Positions 7,237-15,550 are shown, numbered from the stretch's first letter. The stretch is DNA of 22,275 nt from CAWUKT01 sp963923035 (GCA_963923035.1 CAWUKT010000105.1:1-22275), one strand, 5' to 3'. Notes: generated by a model not told the origin, from the sequence alone. A program made the numbers and translations.

Positions 7237-8661
7237 ATGTCCAAGTTCATCCAAGCCCTGCAACAAAACAATGCCCTGACCACCAATGGTATGGCGACCA
7301 ACCACAGCTCCCTGGACCCGTGCATGGACCTGTTCTTCGTGGCGGGAGCCACCCGCCAATGGAGCGAGGAGATGATCCTGCGGCAGTTTTCCCTGGCCTT
7401 CACTGCTGATCCTGAATTGGCGGTGAAGATCCTCTTCTGGGCCCGCGATGTGCGGGCGGGGGCGGGAGAGCGGCGCTTCTTCCGCATTGGTTTGGCCTAC
7501 CTGGCGGGGCTCCGCGGCGAGTCCCTGCGGGAGCTGCTCCCGCTGGTGCCGGAGTTCGGCCGCTGGGACGATCTCTTTGCTTTGGCCAGTGGGCGTTGGC
7601 AGGGAGAGGTTCTGGAGCTGATTCGGGAGGGGCTGCTGGAAAAAAGGGATGGATTGCTGGCAAAATGGCTGCCGCGGAAGGGGCCGTTTGCCAACCAGGT
7701 CCGCCGCCACCTCCGGCTGGATCCCAAGGCCTATCGAAAATTGATCGTGGGCCTGTCCAAAACGGTGGAACAGAACATGTGCGGTGGCCATTGGGACCAA
7801 ACTCTGTACGCGCAGGTGCCGTCCCAGGCCATGAACCGTTACCGCCGGGCATTTCTCCGCCACGATCCTCACCGCTTCCAACTCTACCTGAAAAAGGTAT
7901 TGGAGGGCAAGGAGAAGGTCAATGCCGGGGCCATTTTCCCCCACCAACTCTACCTCAAAATGAAGCAGGCCCTGTACGAGAAGGGCGCCAATTTTGAGTT
8001 GGAGAAAATGGGCATCAATGAGCAATGGAAGGCTTTGCCGGATTATCTGGCCGGGACAAACGAGCGCATGTTACCCGTTTGCGATGTCTCCGGTTCTATG
8101 GAAGGCTTGCCGATGGCCGTGAGCGTGGCGCTGGGCGTCTACCTCAGCGAACGCAATCCTTCGATTTTCCGAGACGCTTTCATCACCTTTTCCAAGCACC
8201 CGCAATTGCAGCATCTCCAGGGAGATTTGTGGGACCGGGTCCTGCAATTGGAGCAGGCGGAATGGGGCATGAACACGGACCTCGAAGCGGTGCTGCGGCT
8301 GGTCCTGAACACCGCGGTGCGGGGCAACCTGCCGGAATCGGAGATGCCGACCAAGTTGCTGATCATTTCGGACATGGAATTTGACCAGGCGTGTACGCCG
8401 AAGCAGCGGGCGATCGACATGATTTCCAGGCAGTACCTGCGGGCGGGTTACCGGCGGCCGGGGATCGTGTTCTGGAACGTGAATGGCCGCTCGGGCAATG
8501 TGCCCGTGCCCGCGAAACTCCAGCGAACCGCCCTGGTGAGCGGATTCTCCCCGGCCATCCTCCGGTCGGTCCTCGGGGGCGACGGGCAATCGTTTACCTC
8601 GCGGAGCGTGATGCTGGAAACGGTGGGGGCGGAGCGGTATGCCCCGGTGGTCTGGGAATGA
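7237..8661 (+). CDS. Ro60-like protein (DUF2828/TROVE-type RNA-binding region plus vWA domain)
   Basis: 474-aa cytoplasmic protein. The N-terminal ~270 residues resemble DUF2828/TROVE-like helical-repeat proteins: LDPCMDLFFVAGATRQWSEE, FWARDVRAGAGERRFF and a WDDLFALA segment. In Ro60 such a ring binds misfolded RNA ends and Y RNA. The C-terminal vWA domain has a complete metal site: DVSGS (D283, S285, S287), Thr347 in MNTDLE and Asp379 in IISDME. There is no Shine-Dalgarno site; the start is set by the family N-terminus and lies 20 bp after a terminator. The gene is next to an RtcR-like activator and behind a sigma54 promoter, so it is probably induced by RNA damage. It could bind the structured RNA encoded just upstream. 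DUF2828 versus classical TROVE assignment needs a profile search. Confidence 0.87.
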   Translation: MSKFIQALQQNNALTTNGMATNHSSLDPCMDLFFVAGATRQWSEEMILRQFSLAFTADPELAVKILFWARDVRAGAGERRFFRIGLAYLAGLRGESLRELLPLVPEFGRWDDLFALASGRWQGEVLELIREGLLEKRDGLLAKWLPRKGPFANQVRRHLRLDPKAYRKLIVGLSKTVEQNMCGGHWDQTLYAQVPSQAMNRYRRAFLRHDPHRFQLYLKKVLEGKEKVNAGAIFPHQLYLKMKQALYEKGANFELEKMGINEQWKALPDYLAGTNERMLPVCDVSGSMEGLPMAVSVALGVYLSERNPSIFRDAFITFSKHPQLQHLQGDLWDRVLQLEQAEWGMNTDLEAVLRLVLNTAVRGNLPESEMPTKLLIISDMEFDQACTPKQRAIDMISRQYLRAGYRRPGIVFWNVNGRSGNVPVPAKLQRTALVSGFSPAILRSVLGGDGQSFTSRSVMLETVGAERYAPVVWE

Positions 8662-8717
8662 GGGAGAAGGGGAAATGGATGGCCATCTCAGTCCATCGGC
8701 TTCCCAACCTATTTGCT

Positions 8718-8740
8718 TTCGTGGAACTTGGTTCCACGAA
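8718..8740. repeat. Perfect inverted repeat (hairpin 1)
   Basis: TTCGTGGAAC (8718-8727), loop TTG, GTTCCACGAA (8731-8740): a 10-bp perfect stem. Its arm GTTCCAC resembles the core of the 21-bp array downstream. No T-run follows, so it is not a standard terminator. Confidence 0.8.
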
Positions 8741-8771
8741 GAGGTCCATTCGGCCGCAAGGTCGCCTGCGT

Positions 8772-8796
8772 TTTGGTGGAAGCAACTTCCACCAAA
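8772..8796. repeat. Perfect inverted repeat (hairpin 2)
   Basis: TTTGGTGGAAG (8772-8782), loop CAA, CTTCCACCAAA (8786-8796): an 11-bp perfect stem. It has the same GTGGAA/TTCCAC theme as hairpin 1, 54 bp downstream of it, and leads into the periodic array. No T-run. Confidence 0.8.
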
Positions 8797-8800
8797 GCTC

Positions 8801-9066
8801 TATCTTTCCAGCAAGCAGCTACGCGATTCCACCTCCGACACGGAAGTTTCCACTCCGCGCATAGAAGTTTCTACAAATCCTAACCAAGTTTCTACAAATC
8901 CTGTCCAAGTTTCCGTGTTCGACACGGAAGTTTCTACCCGCGATACGGAACGTTCTACAAAAACTAACCAACTTTCTACGAAAACGATCCAACGTTCTAC
9001 AAATTATAACCAAGTTTCTGCCGATTCTAACCAAGGTTCTATGAATGATAACCAAACTTCTACCAA
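8801..9066. repeat. Tandem array with exact 21-bp period, about 13 degenerate units
   Basis: A core close to CAAGTTTCTAC recurs every 21 bp without one slip. Core G/C positions fall at 8846, 8867, 8888, 8909, 8930, 8951, 8972, 8993, 9014, 9035 and 9056, with degenerate units at 8804 and 8825. Between cores the sequence varies (often AAATCCTAAC). One unit junction also forms a hairpin, TTCCGTGT (8911-8918) with ACACGGAA (8922-8929). The period equals two helical turns and also seven codons, so plus (8675-9118) and minus (8819-9055) frames stay open. In the plus frame codon positions 1 and 2 vary while position 3 stays T in the GTT/CTT/CGT/GGT/ACT series, opposite to protein constraint. I therefore treat it as a DNA or RNA repeat. 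Before it (8662-8717) and after it (9067-9184) I see no gene. Confidence 0.85.
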
Positions 9067-9127
9067 TTTTTTCCGTGAGGTGTGTCTGGGGGTATTAAAG
9101 AGCTATTTTTGTAAATGAAATGCGACC

Positions 9128-9147
9128 CAATTATTCATAAATAATTG
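9128..9147. repeat. AT-rich inverted repeat
   Basis: CAATTATT (9128-9135), loop CATA, AATAATTG (9140-9147). It lies between the periodic array and the end of the NUDIX gene. Without a T-run it is at best a weak terminator or a processing stem. Confidence 0.5.
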
Positions 9148-9184
9148 ACCATGGCTATTTAAAATGGAAAACAGGGAGGGCAAT

Positions 9185-9841
9185 TCAGGATTTTTGCTGT
9201 GCCTGCCAGGTCTCCCAGAGGTAGAAATGGAGGATGGCATTGGCGACGGTGCTTTCGGCGATGGCCTCGGCGCGGGTCAGGACCGCGGTCTCGATGAACT
9301 CGCCTTCGGTGCCGTGGCCCTGGGAATTGTCCGCAAGGGCGTCGATTTGGGCGCGCGGCAAGCGGAGTTGGGTGGCAAAGAAATAGCCGCCTTCGTCGAT
9401 CAGGCCGGGCGACGAGTACAGGACCCGTTCGTCCAGCAACACCAGCTGGTCGCGGGTAATTTCCACGCCCGTTTCTTCACGCACCTCTGTAATCGCCACC
9501 TCAAATGGATCCTTGGTATTGTCGACCATGCCCGCCGGATGTTCCAGCATGACCTCGCCGGTGCCCACCCGGCGCTGGCGGACCATCAGGAAAAATTCTT
9601 CTTCTGTTGCCTCATCCACCAAGCTCACCAAGACCCCCACAAAATGGCCCCGGAGCAGGGCCACTGGCAGCAAGGGCTCCCCATTGGGCGCCACGGCATC
9701 CATTTTCAACAACGCAAACAGCACATCCCCGCTCGATTTCCGGACGATATGAAGTTCCTCCAGGTCCCGCATTTCGATGCCATTCTTGTCCAGGAGTTGT
9801 TTCCATTGCTGGTATTTCAGGCTGTCCTCTAATTTTTCCAT
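9185..9841 (-). CDS. NUDIX hydrolase, ADP-sugar pyrophosphatase (NUDT14)-like
   Basis: 218-aa cytoplasmic hydrolase expected to cleave nucleoside-diphosphate-linked substrates with Mg2+. Seen: the strand and Nudix box region VMLEHPAGMVDNTK (97-110) followed by EVAITEVREETGVEI, with metal-binding Glu119, Glu122 and Glu123 and Gly125. The box departs from the consensus: the usual Arg of RExxEE is Thr118 and the first Glu is shifted. The PAGM-V-D-N spacing resembles the ADP-sugar diphosphatase branch, where such variation is known. The tail SSPGLIDEGGYFFATQL fits that branch. Start at 9841 gives a family-length N-terminal helix region. No operon partner. Exact substrate uncertain. Confidence 0.88.
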   Translation of the reverse strand: MEKLEDSLKYQQWKQLLDKNGIEMRDLEELHIVRKSSGDVLFALLKMDAVAPNGEPLLPVALLRGHFVGVLVSLVDEATEEEFFLMVRQRRVGTGEVMLEHPAGMVDNTKDPFEVAITEVREETGVEITRDQLVLLDERVLYSSPGLIDEGGYFFATQLRLPRAQIDALADNSQGHGTEGEFIETAVLTRAEAIAESTVANAILHFYLWETWQAQQKS

Positions 9842-9977
9842 GCCGCGAAGATAGAGAGGTTTGGGAAAAGAACGGGAATGAGGGGGAAATCGGGGGCGGC
9901 TAACAGTCCGATAACAAAATGTTCATCCTCGAAATTGGGAAAAGAGCGTCGGCACGCCTAACTTATTATTACCCTCT

Positions 9978-9999
9978 AATATGTCAACTAGTAGTCAAC
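9978..9999. repeat. Short direct repeats upstream of the T9SS cargo gene
   Basis: GTCAAC occurs twice about 11 bp apart (one helical turn), followed by GTCAC. This is in the AT-rich leader 45-65 bp before the ATG at 10043. It could be a regulator site; spacing is the only support. Confidence 0.25.
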
Positions 10000-10042
10000 A
10001 AGTCACCTTTTTTTAATTAAAGATTATTTAACAACGTTTTAC

Positions 10043-11722
10043 ATGAAAAGATCAAACATTACCCTCCTTTCAGGGTGCATCCTCTGCATTCTGGCCTTGG
10101 GCTGGTGGACTCCAGTCATGGCGCAACCTCAAGGAACCAATTACGATGGCGGAGTCGGCGGCGGCGTATCCATTCAGGGCGTCGTAGCCACCGGTGGATT
10201 CTCCAACCGCATCAAGCAAGACGCGGGGCTCGTGGTGGATGTCCAGGAATTCACGGCCCAATTGAACTCGATCGAGCATGGTTCCGGCCAACGCGAGATT
10301 CTCCTCACCCATACCAATCCGGATGGCTCGGTGAATTATTCCGTTCGGTATATCCGGCCCGGTCAGGACCTCGATCCGGCGGCGATCTGCGAAGCCACGC
10401 CCGGCGATGGTTACGGTATAGTCGCCTTTGATTTGGTCAACGAGGTTTCCTATGTGGCCTGGGTCGATCTGGGGGGGAATATCCAGTGGGTCAGCCAGAT
10501 CAAGCGGGTCATCGCCAAGGACATCTTCCTCGTGAACGATGGGGTTACCGGTGGTCCGGAATTCGTCGTCGTGGGTGAGGTGAAAGACCAAACCTATGTG
10601 GGCCATTTCGAGTTGGGCAGCGGAAATGCCGTCCAGGAAGTGGTCATCCAGGACCCGGGCGGGTTCCCTGTCCACGTCGGATACTGCGGTACCTACCACG
10701 ACAACTTTGGTGCCGGTTGGTACAAGGTGGTCTCGACTGATTTGCAGGACCGCCTCTTCGTTCACACTTTCCAGCAGAATGGAGCTTACCTGGGCTCGGT
10801 GGTCAATCAATTCCAGGCCACGGTCAATATTGCTCCCTGGCGGATTCGCGTGATCGAACCGACGCAGGAACTCATGGTGGTGGGAACGTCCGAGTCCTGG
10901 GGCGTGGGCACCTATTATGGGTTTGTTTCTCGCGTGGATGCCTTCGGCGCTTTTCAGTGGAGCAATTACCTCAGCATCGGTGCTTCGGGCCCCCTGAGTG
11001 CCTTCGAGGATGTCGCATGGAACAACCGGACCGGTTTGATCAATTCGGTGGGCTACGTCACCAACCCGGCTTCCGGCAACCGCAATTCAATCATGGTCCT
11101 CTGGGAATACAACCGGAATCAGGTAGCCTGGAACCAGTATTTCCCGACCTCCAGCTCGGCGGCCGGTAGCGATGACCTCTTCGGCGGCATCGACGTCTAC
11201 GAAAATATCGATCTGATGGCGGCGGGTGGCTTCGTCTTCGAGCAGAATGTGGCTCCGGACGGACTGGCGGATGTCTATGTCACCAATGATGGTGGTCAGG
11301 CCAATTGTATGAACACGATTGGGACTCCCTGGGACGGCCTCAATTCGAGCGACGCTTTTACGAATGCCCAGATTTCCCAGGTCCAATTGGCTGATTTGGA
11401 AGGCATGGACGAGGATGGCTTTGGGGTGCAGGAGCTCTCCTGTGGCACGCCGAAGCGCCTTGGCGACCAGCCCGAAACGCCGGCCACGGCCCTCGAAATT
11501 TATCCCCAGCCCGCCCAGCAAAGCCTCAACCTCCGGGCGGAAGAAGAGCATATCTTCGGCGTCCGCATCGTCGGCATGGACGGTCGGGTGGTCCTCGACC
11601 AGAGATTCGGTCAGGGCCCAGCCCAAACCGAGCTGAACGTATCCGAGCTGGCCCCTGGCATCTACTTGATGGAAGTCCAGGGCGAAAGCCAGGTCTGGAA
11701 AGAGAAAATCGTGATTCAATAA
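10043..11722 (+). CDS. T9SS type A sorting-domain secreted protein
   Basis: 559-aa cell-surface or secreted protein. Seen: a signal peptide (MKRSNITLLSGCILCILALG, cleavage near VMA-Q) and a long beta-rich middle with repeated short strands about every 45-60 residues (FVVVGEVKDQTYVGHF, LMVVGTSESWGVGTYYG, AWNNRTGLINSVGYV), suggesting a propeller-like or PQQ/SBBP-type repeat. A C-terminal sorting domain from about 484 has LEIYPQPAQQSLNLR and ends GIYLMEVQGESQVWKEKIVIQ. The sorting domain sends the protein through the PorSS/T9SS outer-membrane translocon. Specific function not recognised. Transcribed alone and closed by a terminator. Confidence 0.92.
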   Translation: MKRSNITLLSGCILCILALGWWTPVMAQPQGTNYDGGVGGGVSIQGVVATGGFSNRIKQDAGLVVDVQEFTAQLNSIEHGSGQREILLTHTNPDGSVNYSVRYIRPGQDLDPAAICEATPGDGYGIVAFDLVNEVSYVAWVDLGGNIQWVSQIKRVIAKDIFLVNDGVTGGPEFVVVGEVKDQTYVGHFELGSGNAVQEVVIQDPGGFPVHVGYCGTYHDNFGAGWYKVVSTDLQDRLFVHTFQQNGAYLGSVVNQFQATVNIAPWRIRVIEPTQELMVVGTSESWGVGTYYGFVSRVDAFGAFQWSNYLSIGASGPLSAFEDVAWNNRTGLINSVGYVTNPASGNRNSIMVLWEYNRNQVAWNQYFPTSSSAAGSDDLFGGIDVYENIDLMAAGGFVFEQNVAPDGLADVYVTNDGGQANCMNTIGTPWDGLNSSDAFTNAQISQVQLADLEGMDEDGFGVQELSCGTPKRLGDQPETPATALEIYPQPAQQSLNLRAEEEHIFGVRIVGMDGRVVLDQRFGQGPAQTELNVSELAPGIYLMEVQGESQVWKEKIVIQ

Positions 11723-11745
11723 TCACCCTCTCTCCCTCAATTCCC

Positions 11746-11775
11746 ACCCCGGCATTTCGGTGTCGGGGTTCTTTT
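11746..11775 (+). terminator. Intrinsic terminator after the T9SS cargo gene
   Basis: ACCCCGGCA (11746-11754) pairs with TGTCGGGGT (11761-11769) with one G-T wobble; the loop is TTTCGG. TCTTTT follows. Confidence 0.8.
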
Positions 11776-11898
11776 GTTCTATCTCCCCATTTTCTCTCCT
11801 CCATTGCCTCCCCGCCCGTTTATTTTCCTAACTTCAGCCCCATCGAACCTGAGCAGAATATTGTTCGGGTTCCCAACAAACCTTGATTAAATTGTACC

Positions 11899-14800
11899 AT
11901 GCAAATGTTCCTTCGATTCTGGCTGGGGCTCCTGTTGGGGGCGGTGTTTTTGACGTCTCCCCTGAAGGCCCAGGACAAGCCAGTTTACCGCCTCCTGTGG
12001 GAGGTTACGTCACCCAATTCCGAACGCCCCTCCTACCTGTTCGGGACCATGCACGATACCGACGAGAATATCTTCAACCTTCCCGACAGTGTGATGCTGG
12101 GGATCGATGCCTGCGATGGTTTTGCGACGGAAGTGGCCTTTGATGAGGCCCTGAACAGTTTCATGGGCCTGATGATTTCGGGTGGGGTGGAGGTCAATGA
12201 AAGTCGGTCCAAAAGTGGGTTGATGGAACGGCTGGAGGAATTGTTGGGGGGGGATGGCGCGGGGAGTTCGCCGGATCCGATGCGGTTGTTCCAAAACCTG
12301 GGGGAAGAGTACGAGGCGGGAGAGGATAGGGAAACCTTTCTGGATGCTTTTCTGTATCGCGTGGCCCGGGACGATGGGAAAGTGGTGGGAGGTCTGGAAA
12401 AAATAGAAGATCAAATCAGCTTGTTGATCGGGGACAATGAGGACGTCTTTCGGGACGGTCCGCCCAATTCGTTGAGCCGTCTGAAGACGGCCTATATCAG
12501 TGGCGACCTCGATGCCATCGAGGAATTCATCAACCTGCCCGAGGTCTCCCAGGCCTTCCGCGATGAGGTCCTCACCAAGCGCAACTACGTGATGGCCCAT
12601 TCGGCGGACAGCCTGATCCGGCTCCGGCCCACCTTTGTGGCTGTCGGCGCGGCCCACCTTCTGGGGGAGGAGGGCCTGATCCAACTGATGCGCGACCGGG
12701 GCTACCGATTGCGCGCCGTCAAGGCGACCTATACCGGGGTTGTCGAGGACTACCTGGACCGCCCCTACAATCCCCATTGGATCACCTACGAGGACGAAGA
12801 CTATGGGATGCGGGTCGAGGTGCCGGTCAAGCCCTTCAAGGTGGACATTGTGGGGGACGAACTAGCGATGCAGTTTGGGATGGATTTGCCTGCGGGCTTT
12901 TTCTACGCTTTCTACCGCTTCCAACTGCCGGGCCTCACCGAAGAGTACATGCAAAACCTGATGTTCAAGACCGTGGTGGATGAAATGGGCCTGGATTCGG
13001 AAGAAGGAGTGGTGGAGGTGGAGCAGGGGAATTTGAAGGGCAAAGAGGTCATTGGTCCGGTGGCCGATTATACGTTCCGGGTGCGCATCCTGTTTGACGA
13101 AGAGAGCATGATCTTTTTGATGACGGGGATGTCGGAGCAAACGGTCCGGGGCGCGATTTCGGAGCGTTTCCTCGGCAGCGTAGAGACCTTTCAGCCCGAT
13201 CCCATTTTCAACCGCCCCTTCGAAGTCCAGCAATTTCCCCGCCACGGCTTCCAGGTGGCCTTGCCGGGCGTCCCCGACATTGAATACGACAGTACGATCG
13301 TTGAGGATGATCCCCTGTGGCAGATTCGCTTTTGCGATTACGAAGTGTCCGACCCCTACTATACCCAGAACATATTGGTCCAGACCATTGACCTCGCGCC
13401 GATGAATTACGTAGAGGACGATACCTCCTATTTTGAGACCTTGATTGAGGGGTTTGAGGAGGAAGAAATGGTGGTGGGAGAACGGCAACGGGTGACCCGC
13501 AATGGCATTGCGGGCTGGGAAATCCCCTTGGAGTACGAAGGCGATTCCCTCTTGCTCCGCCATTTTTCCCGGGGAGACCGCCACTTCAACGTCTATTTCT
13601 CGACGGCCTCGGACGACTCGGCCATGGCCCTGTCCGAAACCTTCCTGAATTCATTCGAATACCTGCCCTATCCGCCCATAGCCATGGGCGATACCTTCCA
13701 GCGGCCCGGATTTACGGCCCGCTTTCCCACTCCGCCCGGCAAAACCGAGGGCTGGTGGGAATTTGTCATCTACGACGGACTCGATGAAGTCACCCACTAC
13801 GCCGCCCGCGACACGATTTCCGCCACCGGATTTGCCATTTCCCGCTACGACCTGTCTCCCTATTTACGGGTGGACTCCGTCCGGCAATTCATCGAGGAAT
13901 GGATCCAGGTCGAGGACAGCACCAATACCCTGATCAGCTTTCCCGGCGAAGTGAAACCGGATTTGAAAGGCCCCCGTTTTCCAATGACCTCCACCCAACT
14001 CAAGAATGGCCGCCTGAGGACCACGAAGCGGATTTTCTCCGGCCAACGCATCTGGGAATTGACCGTGTCGACGGTGCCGGGCATGCAGAATGATCCGATG
14101 ATCAAGGCATTTTTGGAGGAGAGCGAGTTGGAATTGGTGGGGAACCTGGAGGATTTGAAAAAAGGCAAGGCCGATTTGTTGATGGCGGGCTTGGTCAGCA
14201 CCGATTCGGCGGAAGCAGCGCAGGCCCGGGAAGCCTTCGGGGAATATGTGCCGCTGCCGGAAGAGCGGGAGCTGTTCATGGAATACTTTGCGAAGGTAGA
14301 TCCTTCGTTGGCGGGAGTGCGGGGCGAACTCGGCAAAATTGTGGCTGGGTTGCAGACCGAAGCCAGCCGCCGCCTGCTCAAGCAGGTTTACCCCCAGCTC
14401 GATTCCGCCCGGTTCCAGCTGGACATTCTGGGGGCATTGCTCAAGACCGAAGCCCCCGAAGAGCGTAAACTGGCCCTTCAATTCATGAACCAGGCCCTCC
14501 CCGCCGGTCTGGAATACTACCAACTGATAGATTTCATCCTGGAAGCCCGGGCCGATAACCTCGACCAAATCCTGGCGGTGGATTTCATGGCGCCCATTTT
14601 GAAAGATCCCCATTACTTGACGGCCCTGATCGATCATCTGGCGGCCGAAGTTCAGGAGGATGAGATTGAGCCGGAATCCTTGAAAGAGGTCCTCGATCAG
14701 GTCCGGGGGGTATTGGACGGCCAGCTCGACGAGAATACCATGTTCACGAAGCCGGACGGTTATTATAGCCTGCCCCTCGCATTTGTCTCCTGGTTCCGCA

Positions 14801-15363
14801 TGGCGGGTGACCTGCCCTTTACGCCGGAGGAGGAGCGCTTTGTCCGCAAGGCTTTGGCGGAGGGGGAGTTGAAGACGCGGGCCCTGGCGGCGGAAGCCCT
14901 GATCAAGCGGGATCTGGAGGTCTCCAGCAAGTCCCTGAAGGAAATTTGTGGCGATCCCCGGCAGGGATTTCGGATGACGAAGAAATTGATCGACCTGGAA
15001 AAGGGAAAAATGGTGCCTAACAAATGCCGGAAGCAGCCCCAGTTGGCGGAGCAGATGTTGTGGTGGGACCTGGAAGAATACAGTTGGTACTATGAGCAGG
15101 GTAAGGCGGTCCGGATGAAATTTATTGACCGGGAGGAGGCGTTTTGGGATGGAGAAGAAGTTTATCTGTACACCTTCCAGGTGGCGTTTGAGGGCGATCC
15201 CGATTGGTACCTGGGCTTTGCGGGGCCGTTTGGGAGAGAAAAAAATGCCCTCCCGGTGAACAATGCGCTGACCGGATTGGCGGAAGATTCCTACTCACCT
15301 GGGCGTTACGAGACCCAGGTGCGGCGGTATGTGCGGCGGATTCGGAGTGAGAATGGGCAATAA
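11899..15363 (+). CDS. Very large secreted TraB/GumN-family protein (1154 aa)
   Basis: Seen: a signal peptide (FWLGLLLGAVFLTSPLKA-Q), then a TraB/GumN domain at about 29-285 with the hallmark YLFGTMHDTD (from 46), a conserved Glu-containing segment (DGFATEVAFDEALN) and the closing FVAVGAAHLLGEEGLIQLM (from 246). GumN/TraB domains relate to metal-dependent Tiki-type proteases; most stand-alone bacterial members are about 280-350 aa. Here about 870 more residues follow: three similar beta-rich modules (about 288-435, 440-597, 598-755), each opening with a strand like YGMRVEVPVKP, HGFQVALPGVP or PGFTARFPTPP. An alpha-helical repeat-like region follows (about 757-1010), then a C-terminal domain containing DPDWYLGFAGPFGREKN. 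No T9SS tail, so probably periplasmic or anchored by partners. Function of the additions unknown. Confidence 0.9.
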   Translation: MQMFLRFWLGLLLGAVFLTSPLKAQDKPVYRLLWEVTSPNSERPSYLFGTMHDTDENIFNLPDSVMLGIDACDGFATEVAFDEALNSFMGLMISGGVEVNESRSKSGLMERLEELLGGDGAGSSPDPMRLFQNLGEEYEAGEDRETFLDAFLYRVARDDGKVVGGLEKIEDQISLLIGDNEDVFRDGPPNSLSRLKTAYISGDLDAIEEFINLPEVSQAFRDEVLTKRNYVMAHSADSLIRLRPTFVAVGAAHLLGEEGLIQLMRDRGYRLRAVKATYTGVVEDYLDRPYNPHWITYEDEDYGMRVEVPVKPFKVDIVGDELAMQFGMDLPAGFFYAFYRFQLPGLTEEYMQNLMFKTVVDEMGLDSEEGVVEVEQGNLKGKEVIGPVADYTFRVRILFDEESMIFLMTGMSEQTVRGAISERFLGSVETFQPDPIFNRPFEVQQFPRHGFQVALPGVPDIEYDSTIVEDDPLWQIRFCDYEVSDPYYTQNILVQTIDLAPMNYVEDDTSYFETLIEGFEEEEMVVGERQRVTRNGIAGWEIPLEYEGDSLLLRHFSRGDRHFNVYFSTASDDSAMALSETFLNSFEYLPYPPIAMGDTFQRPGFTARFPTPPGKTEGWWEFVIYDGLDEVTHYAARDTISATGFAISRYDLSPYLRVDSVRQFIEEWIQVEDSTNTLISFPGEVKPDLKGPRFPMTSTQLKNGRLRTTKRIFSGQRIWELTVSTVPGMQNDPMIKAFLEESELELVGNLEDLKKGKADLLMAGLVSTDSAEAAQAREAFGEYVPLPEERELFMEYFAKVDPSLAGVRGELGKIVAGLQTEASRRLLKQVYPQLDSARFQLDILGALLKTEAPEERKLALQFMNQALPAGLEYYQLIDFILEARADNLDQILAVDFMAPILKDPHYLTALIDHLAAEVQEDEIEPESLKEVLDQVRGVLDGQLDENTMFTKPDGYYSLPLAFVSWFRMAGDLPFTPEEERFVRKALAEGELKTRALAAEALIKRDLEVSSKSLKEICGDPRQGFRMTKKLIDLEKGKMVPNKCRKQPQLAEQMLWWDLEEYSWYYEQGKAVRMKFIDREEAFWDGEEVYLYTFQVAFEGDPDWYLGFAGPFGREKNALPVNNALTGLAEDSYSPGRYETQVRRYVRRIRSENGQ

Positions 15364-15485
15364 AATGGATCTGGATGGTTGGGGGTAAACAAAGTCCCAT
15401 GCGGGAAGTTGTAAGGCATATCCACTTCCAATCGACGATCTCATTCATGGAAACGAAAGCGGTTCAAGGCGAATGGGTTGAGGAG

Positions 15486-15517
15486 TTTGGGAGGGTTGTC
15501 GGAATTGTTTAATTTTG
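15486..15517 (+). promoter_or_regulatory. Bacteroidota housekeeping promoter of ahcY
   Basis: TTTG at 15486-15489, 20-bp spacer, TAATTTTG at 15510-15517: a perfect match to the TTTG/TAnnTTTG consensus. Predicted start near 15524 and a leader of about 27 nt. Confidence 0.8.
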
Positions 15518-15550
15518 CGACGCATTTAACAACTCGGATAGTTATTTCAA

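Noticed and set aside
8801..9066. CRISPR array
   Set aside because: Units are 21 bp with no separate long repeat and spacer, cores are degenerate, and no cas gene is nearby.
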